DNA of 64,000 nucleotides, taken from contig NW_004450324.1 of the NCBI RefSeq assembly GCF_000321225.1, positions 62,001 to 126,000 on the forward strand, written 5' to 3'. The number at the start of each line of letters is the position of its first letter. Position 1 is the stretch's first letter. The notes beneath the pieces were generated by a model. The model did not search any database and was not told where the DNA came from. It worked only from the letters and a program-made list of their open reading frames with translations. This DNA comes from Odobenus rosmarus divergens. Its lineage: Eukaryota; Chordata; Mammalia; Carnivora; Odobenidae. Positions 1 through 13,200 of the stretch are shown here, in pieces. Made by a program: the position numbers and the translations under genes.

Positions 1-1184
1 CAAGCTGTCAGAGCTGGTACTTGCAAGTGAGTCTCTCTTCACTTCCGGAGCAGTCTCTGGAACTCTCACCCTAACATAGTTTATAAAGTGTCGCATGTTT
101 GACACTAAGTTACTGCCAGGAAACCAACTGTCATGACAACGTTCTGGTCCACACACTGATGCCTAAAACATGAACATAATGAATATGAAAACTTGCCAAG
201 TCAGGTCTAATGTACAAGGTAGATGTAACCAGCCCAAATAATCATCTACTGTCTTATTTCCAAATCCTTTATAGTCTCATCTTCAAATTATAAAGTGCTA
301 ATAAACACAAATTCAGACATAAAATACAAGAATAAATTTCTCAATACTAATATAAGTCCAATGGAAGTTAGCTAAATTTCTCCTGAAAAAAAAAATTTTT
401 TTTCAATCTGGAAATACTTAACTGTACGGAGTATTTTCAGCATCTATTAGTAATAACTCATAATATAGCCAAGTAATGCTAATTTGGACTAATTGCAGAA
501 GAAAGTCTGAAAAATCAGTCAAAGTCTGACCTAGTTTTGGGGAAATATTATCTTTTAATATCTATGAAAGAATATACATTGATTCAACTTAGACAACAAC
601 ATACTGCCTAGTCTCTTGTTTGTTTTTTGCTGTTATTATGCCGTGCTATATTCTGTCTTTTTGGAGAGAGAGGATGAGGGGAATCTTACACTTGTAAAAC
701 CAATTTGTAGTAACAACTGCCTTTATGGAAATGATACTTCTAAAGTCCTATAACATATTAACAATTTGTATTCTTGAGTACTTTAAAAATTCTCCCATAT
801 TACAATATTTACTTCATTCACTTAAAACCTTTCCAAAAAGAATTTGCTACTCAAAAATAATCCCTAATCAAATTAGGATTTCTAAACAGAAGTCCTAACA
901 ATTATTTATCAGTAGTCAATGTTATTAGCGTAACACCAAAAGTGCACTAACGACTTTTCTTAGATCTATATATTATGAATTACAAATTTCAAATTCAATA
1001 ATATCATAAGTAGAGTAAAACCTCTAAAAGAACATATGTATTTGAAGATCAAAAAAGGCCTTTTCCAGTAGTTAAGAATATTTTATGCATATGATGAATC
1101 CATAAATACATTTCCAGATGACACACTACCTTTGTTAAGGCATTTTATAACTTTAATATTTAAAAACATAAGAAACTTACTTAC
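1..1184 (-). other. UBR3: UBR3 intron after exon 19 (partial)
   Basis: AT-rich intron sequence. No exon, SINE, LINE end or clear tandem repeat is visible. Confidence 0.7.
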
Positions 1185-1289
1185 CTCTTCATCTGATTCC
1201 TCTTCAGCTGAATTTTCAAGTCCTAATTCAATCAGATACAAAACCATGCAGAGTACGTGTTCTGACAGATTTTGATGATCCATCAAAAT
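1185..1289 (-). CDS. UBR3: UBR3 window exon 19, last in window (105 nt)
   Basis: Encodes [20 protein letters not shown] then [15 protein letters not shown]. Acceptor is CCTCTTTAAAG|ATTTTG and donor is GAAGAG|GTAAGTAAGT, a near-perfect donor. Phase 0/0. It ends in an acidic run. The C-terminal part of UBR3 with the RING continues beyond position 1 of this window. Confidence 0.97.
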
Positions 1290-4200
1290 CTTTAAAGAGG
1301 GAAAAAAATGCCTCATAATTACTTTTCCCACACAATATATTTAAGTATCCAAAAACATGTTGTTATAGATGAAAATAATCATATATATAAATAAATATAC
1401 AGCATGATCAGAAAATAAGTAAAGCTACATCTTGGTGAAAAGACAAACTAAAATCAGAAGAACAGGTTCCTTCTCAAGATCACACAGTATTTTAAGCAAT
1501 ATCTAGAAATACTGGTTCATGGATTCCTAAAGGTAATACATTAAGTAGTCCACTAAATCCATTATTATATAGTAGTAGCTAATAAAATAATTTAACAAGA
1601 ATGCTTCGCCTCATTTGCTGATACTCTTTCTCCTAATGACAAAAATACCAGATAAATAAGTGTACTAAATAGGATAAGTCATGCAAATGTGTTAAGCATA
1701 GCACCTGGCATATAATTGGAAGCACAATAAATAACTATAGAATATTAATGTTCTTAAAATGTCTCTAAAATTGAAGTTCTCAGCCTGAGTATTTTGTGCA
1801 GTTGAGTAAATGTATGTGTTAGTATGTGGTTTATATGGGTGAGAAAGGAAAAAGGGATGCAACTAGTTAAAAGAGAGGCTTCTCTGAGGAAACATCAATA
1901 AATCTGACCTTATGTGGATTACACATTGCAAGCTTTACACATCTTATGCAGGATTTCAGGGCTAACCTATAACAATCATTCATTCAATATGATGCAACAA
2001 ACTACTAACCAGAACATACCTAAAAATACCATAAGAAAAAAATGGCCTGGCAGCCATCATGTTGTCCTCATTATAAGAAAGCCCTCTGGCCAAATAATGG
2101 AAGGGGTAAAAAGAAGAGGTTCTGCGGAAGTACCTTGCCAGCTTCAGGTGAGACTGTTGAGAGTACAAAAGAAACTTCCCAAATGGCTGGGTAGGCTTGA
2201 AAAAGGACTTAGTCACCTAAGAGCTAATTTACTCTGACTAAAGAATGAAGACTTTGAGTTAGTTGCCTTTCTGATGTTTATTTTGACTACTAAGAAGGCT
2301 TTTCTGTTCATCTTTTGTGTGGCACAGTGGTGAAGACAGTAAACTTTCCTAATCTTTTAAAAACCTCTTTTATACAAATTCTGTATATACCTCGCTATTT
2401 GACCTTGAGCAACAGATTCTGGCCTTAGTTTTCTCATTTTTAAAACTGGAACAATAGACCAGAATTACTGTGAGGATTACACAAGTTAACATCTGTAATT
2501 TGTATAGTATAGTCTATCAGTTGGTGTTCAACAAACAGTAGGCAGGTAGTGCAGATGGTGGGAGGAACAGGAGGAGGTGACTGAAGGCTGGGAGGCAACA
2601 GCGATCATCCTTTCTAATCCACTATTTACAGAGAGGAAATCAAGGCTCAGCCACACACCCAGCTAGTATAAGCAACACTACAGAGGATTTCAGACTCCCA
2701 GCTATTACCTATCATTACTACACTGCCTCCTCTTGATAAATAAAACCTAACTAACTAAATTCAAACAAATTTTGGCTTGAAATCCTGTGACAGTATATCC
2801 TACAGTTTCAAATGAGTAACTTAAAAGCTAAGAAAAAAAATGACCAAGAATGATTTTCTGAGTTTTATTAACATGTTCTATATTGTTTTTTACATTATCT
2901 GAAACCGGGTAAGATGCATAGTTTCCCACAAAGAATGGTGTAGCCACTACATTTTCAACTCAGAACTCACATATATGTGTTTATGACATATCCTCACATC
3001 TTTAATGTATAAATACACTTTGCTTTATAAGTAGTACTTTTATGTAAATATTATCTGCTAATGCTTTTATTTGAAAATTATGGAAATAAATTCTAATCTG
3101 AGTCTTTCTATTCAAATTACTACTGTACCTTGTAAAGCAGAGTGAATAGCACAATGTGTAAAGTTTTACAGTGCAAAAGTCTCATGAGACCTTTATAGCT
3201 GGGATGGAGTGGCGTCCTTTTCTTATAGGGAGGCCAAGGATTTCCAGGGAATTTCCCACTCTGTTTTAAACTGGAAAAATAAAGCAAACCTAAAATTAGA
3301 TGATAGACTTAAGATTAAACTGTGGTTTAAATTGTTTTTTATAATTTTTGTCATATTTTTCTATGTAGTACCATTTTTAATTAAATTGCTCAAAAATGCC
3401 AGATATCTATTCTCTCATAATAAACATTTTGTACTGAATAAAAATGAGTAGGGAGACCTAAGCTGAAAACTAGAAAAAAAAATATGAACAGGAAATGTTA
3501 AGAAAAGGAAAGAAACAGAAAGAATATAGTAAACTACTAAACAAAGAAATTTCCAGTCACAACAATTGAAAAAAATAGATAACCTGAAATTCTCCCACCT
3601 CCCAACAGCTTGGAAAGCTGGACAAAATATAAAATGTAATTTTATCAATGCATAATTGGACCACAGAAAAGAAGGGGAAGTTCCCTGGTTACCAGAAAAA
3701 AAACAGGGTTAACAACAAGCACTAACAATGTGTTTACCAATGATTTTAAAGTCCTTGAGCAGGCAGATCTCAAGGTATCGGGCTCACACAAGGTTTAGGG
3801 ATGGAACTGAGATTCCACATGAAGCTGACACCTTTGAAAAGCTTCACCTTCAATGAAAGGATAACTCACAAGGAAAAATAAGAAAGCTCATCTGTCTCTT
3901 CTGTGATGAAGAACAACAGGCTCCCCAGGAAGATAATAATAATGAACTTATATGCAAATAACAGCAGACTCAAAACACAAAAGGCAAAATCTGAGAGAAT
4001 TACACAGAGAAACTGACAAATTCACAAACATAATAGAGGATATTAACACATTTCTAACAAAAAGCCTAAGAAAAATAAATTGGTAAGGATTTTGAAGACT
4101 TTTTAAAGATTTATTTATTTATTTGAGAGAGAGAATGTGCATGCAAGGAGGAAGAGGGAGAGAGAGAATGTCAAGCAGACTCCCCACTGAGCACGGAGCC

Positions 4201-7200
4201 CAACAAAGGGCTCGATCCCACAACTCTGAGACCATGACCTGAGCCAAAATCAAGAGTCGGACACTTAACTGACTGAGCCACCCAGGAGCCCCAGGATTTT
4301 GAAGATTTTAAACAACATAATTGATACGCTTGAACCAAAGACATTTAAAGAACATCCAATAATTAGAGAATACATACAATTTTAAGTGCACTTAGAATAT
4401 TTACGAAAGGGGCGCCTGGGTGGCTCAGTCATTAAGCATCTGCCTTCGGCTCAGGTCATGATGTCAGGATCCTGGGATCAAGCCCCGCACCGGGCTCCCT
4501 GCTCAGCGGGAAGCCTGCTTCTCCCTCTCCCACTCCCCCTGCTTTTATTCCCTCTCTCGCTGCCTCTATCTCTGTCAAATAAATAAATAAAATCTTTAAA
4601 AAAAAAAAAAAGAATATTTACAAAAATTTACAAAATACTAGGATTGAAAGTAATTTTCAAAAAAATAGCAAAAGAATGGATATATGGGCCACAACCACTT
4701 GTAACAAAGCAAATAAAACTAGAAATCCACTAAATGATAACCCAAAACTTCAGACATGTAGACATTTTATAACATGATGCTCCTAGAAATTCACACATAA
4801 TTATGATAATAGAAAAATTTTAAATTTAGAACCTAAATTTTATAGAAAAAATTGTGGGATACAACTAAAGCAGTACTAGAAGGAAACTCCCAGTATTAAA
4901 TGCATGTGTTTTTGTAAAAAGTCAAAAACTAATTGTCTAAGGGAGAAAATCCAAACTAAACTGAAAGAAGATAATAATAAAGAAGAAAAAAAGTACAAAA
5001 TAGAAAACAAGGGGGAAAAAGAAGAAACAACAAAATCAAAGTTTATTTAAAAAAAAATAGTAAAACTGGCAGTCCTCTGATAAGAATATCAAGAATAAGA
5101 AACAGCAAACACAAATAAATAATAGGAACAAAAAGGCAAAGACAATTTTTTTAATTATTATATACTTAAGACAAAATAAAATGTTTCCCAGAAAAATATA
5201 ACTTGACCATCCCTTTCAAAGAGAAATAAAAATCCTAAGTAAGACTATAAGCTTTAAAGAAAGTGACTTAGGGGCACCTGGATGGCTCGGTCGTTATGCA
5301 TCTGCCTTCAGCTCAGGTCATGATCCCGGGGTCCTGGGATCAAGCCCCACACTGGACTCCCTGCTACACAGGAAGACTGCTTCTCCCTCTCCCACTCCCC
5401 CTGTTTGTGTTCCCTCTCTCGCTGTGTGGCGAGAGTCAAATAAATAAAATCTTTAAAAAATAAATTTTAAAAATAATAAAGAAAGTGACTTAAGTTTTAA
5501 ATTATATCCCCCTCAAAAAAAAAAAAAAAATACATGAAGGCCAGGTAGTTGAATAGGCAAGTTCTATCAAAACTTCAAGAAATATCCACCTAACTAAGAA
5601 TGAAGTTAGACCACTACCTTATACCATATGCAAAAATTAACTCAAAATGCATCGAAGACTTAAATAGAGCTAGAACTATAAAACTCTTCAAAGAAAACAT
5701 AGGCATAAGTCTTCATAATGTGGATTAAGCAATAGGTATGACACCAAAAGCACAAGCAACAAAAGAAAAAACTAGATAAATTGAACTTCATTAAAATTAA
5801 CTTTTTTGCATCAAAAGACACTCAAAAAGACAACCCACAACGCACAGAATAGTAGAAAATATTTACAAATCATATTTCTGGTGTTAGTTAAAATTCAATA
5901 ATAAAAAGTTACTCCAATTAAAACATGCAAAGGATCTGGACAGTTCTCCAAAGATGGCCAATAAACACATGAAAATATGCTCAACATCATTAGCCATCAG
6001 GAAGATGCAAATCAAAACTACAATGAGATACTACTTCACACCACAAGGATGGCTATAATCAAAAAGACAGATTATAAGTGTTAGTAAGGAAAAGGAGAAA
6101 CTGGAACCCTCATTCACTGCTGATGGGAATGTATAAAACTGAGGCTGCCTTGGTAAGCAATCTTGTAGTTCCTCTAACAATTTAATATAGAGGGGTGCCT
6201 AGGGGTACGTGCACCCCAATGTTTATAGCAGCAATGTCCACAATAGCCAAACTGTGGAAAGAGCCAAGATGTCCATCAACAGATGAATGGATAAAGAAGA
6301 TGTGGTATATATACACAGTGGAATATTAGGCAGCCATAAAAAGGAATGAGATCTTGCCATTTGCAACGACGTGGATGGAACTGGAGGGTGTTATGCTGAG
6401 TGAAATAAGTCAATCAGAGAAAGACATGTATCATATGACCTCACTGATATGAGGAATTCTTAATCTCAGGAAACAAACTGAGGGTTGCTGGAGTGGTGGG
6501 GGGGGGGAGGGATGGGGTGGCTGGGTGATAGACAGTGGGGAGGGTATGTGCTATGGTGAGCGCTGTGAATTGTGCAAGACTGTTGAATCACAGATCTGTA
6601 CTTCTGAAACAAATAATGCAATATATGTTAAGAAAAAAAAAGAAGATAGCAGGAGGGGAAGAATGAAGGGGAGTAAGTAGGAGGGGGAGACAAACCATTA
6701 GAGACAAGGATTCTAGAGGGGAGGGGGTGGGGGGATGGGTTAGCCTGGTGATGGGTATTAAAGAGGGCACATTCTGCATGGAGCACTGGGTGTTATGCAC
6801 AAACAATGAATCATGGAAGACTACATCAAAAACTAATGATGTAATGTATGGTGATTAACATAACAATAAAAATTAAAAAAATATATAGAGGGGTGCCTGG
6901 GTGGCTCAGTCATTAAGCGTCTGCCTTTGGCTCAGGTCATGATCCCAGGGTCCTGGGATCGAGCCCTGCATCAGGCTCCCTGCTCCGCGGGAAGCCTGCT
7001 TCTCCCTCTCTCACTTCCCCTGCTTGTGTTCCCTCTGTCGCTGTCTCTCTCTGTCAAATAAATAAATAAAATCTTAAAAAAAAAAAAACAATTAAACATA
7101 GAGGAGCGCCTCCGTGGCTCAGTCGGTTAAGGTTAAGCATCTGCCTTCGGCTCAGGTCATGATCTCAGGGTCCTGGGATCGAGTCCCGAACCTGGCTTCC

Positions 7201-10200
7201 TGCTCAGTGGGGAGTCGGCTTCTTCCTCTACCCCTCCCTCCCCTCCCTGCTCATGATCTCTCTTGCCACCTGCAACAACATAGGTGGAGCTAGAGAGTAT
7301 TATGTGCTAAGCAAAACAGGTCAGTCAGACAAAGACAAATACCAATTGATTTCACTCATATCTGTAACTTAAGAAACAAAACAAACAAGCAAAGGGGAAA
7401 AAAGTAAGACAGAGAAAGAGAGAGACAAATCAAGAAACGGGCTCTTGATTATAGAGAACAAACTGGGAAGGTGGATGGGGGGGAGGAATGTGTTAAACAG
7501 GTGATAGGGACTAAGGAGTGCTCTTGTTGTGATGAGGATCTGGTGATGTATGGAATTGCTAAATCACTATATTGTACACCTGAAACCAATATAACATTGT
7601 ATGTTAATTGGAATTAAAATAAAACTTAAAAAGATGGCATTTCTACCAAATTAATCCATGAATTAATCTAAATCCTGTCGATTAATTTCAATCAGCACAA
7701 TTTCAATCAAAGTCCAATATGTTTCATCATTAAGTTTGATATGGTCATCCTAAAATTCTAGGCAAAGAGCCAAGAATAAATAACTATTGTAATAGAAGAG
7801 AGAAGAAAGGAGGACAAGGAAGAGAAGAGGAGGAGGAGAAAGAAGAGAAACTTAACAATATTTGTGATAGTATGGGATTAATTTAGAGAAGGAACAAAAG
7901 CGATACAGATCTATATACATACAGATACCGGATACAGTCAGCTGCCTTTATTCACAGTAGTTATGTTCTATAAAGTCACCACAAACATTTAATTATTGCT
8001 CCTAGGAGAAATATAGGATTAGGTTCCTGCAAGCCTGGGGTCAATTTTGTTAATCAAAATTCCATTTGCATTATATTTGCCAAAGTCCTTGTAAATCAAG
8101 ATGGTCCTATCAACAATGAAAATCTGCTCTTTCACGTGACCGTTTTCTGACTCTTAGCAAGTATTTTTACAATTCTTCCACCTCATGATCTACAGAACTG
8201 CCTTGCCTGTATATTTAACATTTTTCACATTATATTACCTTTTGAAACATGAAGCCAGACAAGCACTAGTGAAAAAAGGTTTAACGTTTTCCTGACCCTT
8301 GCTAAATGTGACAGGAATTTCTTTGGCTTTCAGCCTCACAACAAAGCTATCCACTACACTTTTTTATCAGTCATCATTCATGAGTCCACAAATTTAGCTT
8401 TTAACCTTTCCATAGCTTCATCACACACGACAGTTGCTATTTTAACACTTTTTGGAATGACCTCATGTACAGATCAGTGAATTTCCTCTACCTCTTTCTG
8501 GATGTACCATATTATTGATTCATTACCATTGAACTCACAGCCAACAGCATTATAACTCATGAATGAACAAAGCTTATCTAACAATGAATTTTCTTTCTAA
8601 GGCACATCAAAGCCTTCTTGCCCTTAGGAACACCAGAGAGCACTTCAGTACTACATTTGGGGGTCCCTTTAAATAGCAAAATCACAAACAAAAAGGACAA
8701 AACTGCAAAAACATAGCACTAAATACACCACAGAAAGGATACTTGTTTCAAGTATGAGAGCTGAAACAAGAGGGCAGAACTTTGCTCTGTTCAACCTCAG
8801 CTAGATGTACTCTCCATGTCCATACACACCTGCAAATACCCAGGAAAAAGCTACAAGTATTAATTTTGGATTCAAAACTTTAGCAAGTAGCCAAATTTGT
8901 AAGTAAAGAATTTGCAAACAATGAGGATCAATTGTATATGACAGAATTAGCATATTATAAATCAGTGAGAAAGGAATGAATTGTTCAATAAATGATCCTA
9001 AAGCAAGTGGTCTTCTATAGGAGTAAAAATAAATAAATAACTACTTCACTACCACAAACAAAAATCAATTCCAGGTGGATTAGAGATCTAAAGGTAAAAA
9101 AGAAAACTTGAGAACTAACAAACTGTAGACAACCTAATAGAAAAACAGGCAGAGAATAATCCATACACAGTTCTTACAGCAAGAAACACGAAGAGAAATC
9201 AATAGATTTTTAAAAGCTCACCTAGTAATCCAGGCAATGCAAATTAAAGTGAGTTACAAATTCAGCACTTGAAGTTAAAACCAAAGAATGAACATAAGTA
9301 TTTAATTTTACTTTCACCCAAAACTCCAACAGAACTATAGTAATGGTATTTTTTAAAGGATGAAAGCCACAAAGATGGGGAAAATCACAAAAGAAAAAAA
9401 TGAAAGATTTTGTTAACTGGAAAGCATATGGACACCTGGTAACTCATCTAGCGCTAAGAAAACCAAATCACAAGAAGGCAATGGGGAAAGCTGAGCATCA
9501 ATCCAAGTAACACCTCAAAAGGCTCAGAAACTGGCAGCACCTGGTACCTCAGTGACTGGTGATCCGGAGTTAGAAGTGCTCTCCCAGGGGCACCTGGGTG
9601 GCTCAGTCAGTTAAGCGTCAACCTTCCACTCAGGTCTTGATCCCAGAATCCTGGGATCAGCCCCGCATTGGGCTCCCTACTCAGTGGGGAGTCTGCTTTT
9701 CTTTCTCCCTCTGCCCCTCCCCTGCTTGTGCGCTCTCTCTCTCAAATAAGTAAAATCTTTTAAAAAAAGAAAGAAAGTAGAGTATGAAGAACCTCAGACT
9801 ATCTCTCCAAGGGTTTTAGAGAAAGGTAGAGAGAGATGCTGATGGCTGCACTAGGCGTTGTTTTTTGGTTTTGTTTTTTTGAGGAGAAGGAGGGATATGC
9901 TAAAACGCTACACTACCAACCACTTCAGATATATCTATTACTGCAATGTCTTGGCAAAAGAGAAGTTTCAATTATACCTAATATCTATATTTACACTTTG
10001 AAAGACAAATATTTTCTCAAGATCAAAGATACTTGTATCATTTAAAACTTGTCTTAAAATATTTAACATATGCTTTAAAAAAGCAGATAAAAGATATATG
10101 ATGTTCAGCAAGACAACATTTAAAAAATAGTTTATAAAAACAAAAATGAATTCTTCATTGAAAAGATATTCAAAACTTTTTTCTGCAATCATTTTAAACC

Positions 10201-13200
10201 ACTTTGTTAAATATTTACAAGTAAAATTCAATTTGCTTTAGCTCTTTTCCCAGTTGTGAAAAACAAAGCAACATTACCAAACTTTTTGTAGATACTCATC
10301 ACCTCTGATAGCAGACAATTTTATTCTCTTAACTTGTGCCTCCTCTACTGGTTTAAAAGTAGAACAACACAAAACCAAGTTTTGCATCCCACTAGTCAAA
10401 AACCAACTAAATAAGTGTTATTTTTTTATTTATGTCTATTTCTGACATTTTATAAAATTTATCAGATTCTGGATCAAGAATCTTGAGAACAAAAATATCT
10501 GGCAGATTTTTTAAATTTCAAAATATTTTCTCCTCTAAAGATTAATTGTATACTTTAATGACAGCATATCACATTTGTGTTATAACTGAAATTTTTCTAC
10601 ATAAATACACAACATCCATTATTATACTAATATAACAGACTTACAATGCTGTGTATCTGTCCATTGCAGACTGCACATCTCTACGGTAAACTGTTCGAAG
10701 AATGACCATGACAGGGTCAAATTCCTGATCCCAGACTTCAGCTATTATTCAAAAGAAAGTAGAAACAAAACACTGACTTCTTAGGAATAAAGTCAATCCT
10801 TGATGACTAAGTACATTTAAGTATATTTTACATTCATAAGATGGGAAAGTTTGATTTAATTATATATCTGCCTTTAATAAGCTTGATATTGTGACTACTT
10901 TTCTAAGTCAAAAATCATAATTTCATCATTATGAATGTTCTTTTAAGTTCAGCAAGAACTAGTGAGCAAAAACTATTATAATGTAAAAAGTATTACAATA
11001 ATGTGATAATGCTTCACCATAAAAGCTTAGTTCATCTTTTTTTTGTAAAGTGCCAGCAGAATATAGGAAACACAATGCATTAACAACTTGGAAAATATTC
11101 AAAGATAAAAATATGAAAACTAAATTAAAAAATTAATGAGCTACTGATTTTCAAGAGTCTTACTGTGTAATATTTCTGGTTTGTAAAAGATCTTCTGTTC
11201 TTTTGCTAAAATTGATCATTGATCACCTTACCGTCTTCAAATTAGGAACCATTACCCCATGTGTGATATGTGTACAACTGGTGGTATACAGATGATTTTT
11301 AGTGTACGAAGATTTTTATTTTAATAATTATATAACATATATTAGGAAATAGTACACGGCATATAAAACCCAGGATCTCACTAATAATCATGGTTAGCAT
11401 GAGGTGAAGTTTAAAAAAGTGAATCCATTTAAAGATATACAGACGACTAGGTATATAATAATAGAGATGGTATTTAGATGTGGAAAAATCTACAATATGG
11501 CCTGAGAATGGTAATTTTAGAAACCACTGCCTCAAGAGTGCATCTTGCCTAGATTAATTTTTTTCCCCATCTCATTCTAGCAAAATTCTTAACATCTGAA
11601 AACAGTACGAAGCTTAAGTTTCTCTCTACACATCTGTAATTTCAACTTCCTGGCATAAGAAACTATTAACAATTGTCCCTATTTTCATGTAACAGACCAT
11701 TCATTCATCTTAAATTATCTCTCATAAGTATGACTTAAGATCCTTAAGATAGGCCTTCACAAAGACAAAGACCTTTGTTATTATTTCTATTATCATTTCT
11801 TGTCCTTCACTTTTAAATCTATTCATTTGTACAATTAAAATGCCAATGCTTTATCAGAATTATAAAATCACAGCAATAGAAGAAAACTTTAGCGATTAAC
11901 TAGTCTAGCAGACGTTAGTGTTCTGTGGATTCCCACAGAAGTTTAACTGGGGCCACTTCAGGAGCAAGGAAATGATAAAACAGATGAGAAACGATGTCCA
12001 CTATCGACACCCACATTTACAAGAGCAGGTCTGCTTTCATGGGTTTTGTACAACAGATTTACTTAAGGTTTAGTTCCCCAAAACGCTTAAAAACTCTCAT
12101 CTATTCCAACTCTCTCTTTTTACAAATAAGAAGCCAAATCCAAAGCTAAGAAACTGCTTTTCTCAATATCACACAAACTAGCTAACACAATTCAATACTG
12201 TATTTGAATATGGAAAACTAGTTTCTTGACTCCAATCTTCAAAAGCTCAATGCTCCATCTCAGTGTCTCAAACTTTACTGTGCATGACAATCATGTTATA
12301 GAGCATGTTAAAAAAAAGCAGATATTCAGAATCTATCCCCAGAGATCCTGATGAGAGCAGATTGGGGCTGAGGCATGGAAACCCATGCTATTAATAAGGA
12401 CCACAAGTGAGTATGACAGAGGTAATCCTCACATTACACCCTACTTAAGCACTGTACTACACCAGAATGCTCCTCCACTTCAAAAATTCATCTAAACTTT
12501 AAACTTTAGATAGAAAGTATTCTCTACAATAAAGAAACACTGTGCTTTTCCTTTAATGGAATACACACTGCAACCAGAGACTCTGGATCACCTTTGCGAA
12601 CTCCTGGAAAAATCCCCCATGATCAGGCTTATTCTGCTGTGTTTTCCCAAACACAGGATGTGCTATTTACAACTTCAATGTGGGCATCAGTTTTTCAGTT
12701 AGACAAAGCGTCTTGAGGAAGTCAAGAAGCATGTAAGTGCTTCCTTCAAAATTTTAGCTTAGATTAGTGAACATGTGAAGTGAAAAAGACAAGATGGTGA
12801 ATGAAGACTTCACCTACTTCTGGCTCTTGTCAAGCATGTCTCTACAAAGCCAGGGAGAAAACCTTGCAAAACCAACCACTTAAGGAAAAAAATGTAAAGA
12901 AAGATAATCGATATTCTATACAGATTTTAATTTTAACTGTTTCAAGTTAAATTTGGGGTAGTGAGAACTATTTCAAAATCAAATTTAGAGAGTAAATATA
13001 TTTTTAAAAATTTTAAATATATAGTTTTATAATTTCTGGTTCATTTACAGTTGATTCACTTATAAAATGAACTAGAATTTATATAAAGTTCCTTTTCTAA
13101 TTTAGAGTCATCTAATGGTTTACTGTAACATAAAACCATAGATTTGTAAATAAGTGGAAGCAATATCACTGTATACCATTAAAAACTCAAACCTGAATAC

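Larger units (their letters stand above)
1290..3128 (-). other. UBR3: UBR3 intron between exons 18 and 19
   Basis: 1.8 kb AT-rich intron holding two worn MIR-like pieces (about 2322-2540 and 2590-2735). A 107-codon plus-strand reading frame at 1914-2237 has no recognised match. Confidence 0.7.
3650..6183 (+). mobile_element. Old L1 ORF2 region, broken and interrupted
   Basis: Phrases typical of L1 ORF2 appear in plus sense, such as ATACAACTAAAGCAGTACTA near 4860 and AATTGAACTTCATTAAAATT near 5780. Many frame breaks are present. SINEs at 4100-4292, 4409-4610 and 5271-5477 interrupt it. Edges are approximate. Confidence 0.55.
3271..10644 (-). other. UBR3: UBR3 intron between exons 17 and 18
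   Basis: 7.4 kb intron. It holds an old L1 interrupted by three SINEs, a younger L1 inserted in a SINE head, another SINE cut short next to an L1 3' end, a purine tract, a probable DNA-transposon fossil and one more SINE. About 8950-9585 and 9780-10644 show nothing recognisable. Confidence 0.75.

Noticed and set aside
1914..2237. 107-codon plus-strand open frame
   Set aside because: Intron sequence with no recognised domain. A minus-strand frame over the same bases also leads nowhere, and neither fits between UBR3 exons 18 and 19 by phase.
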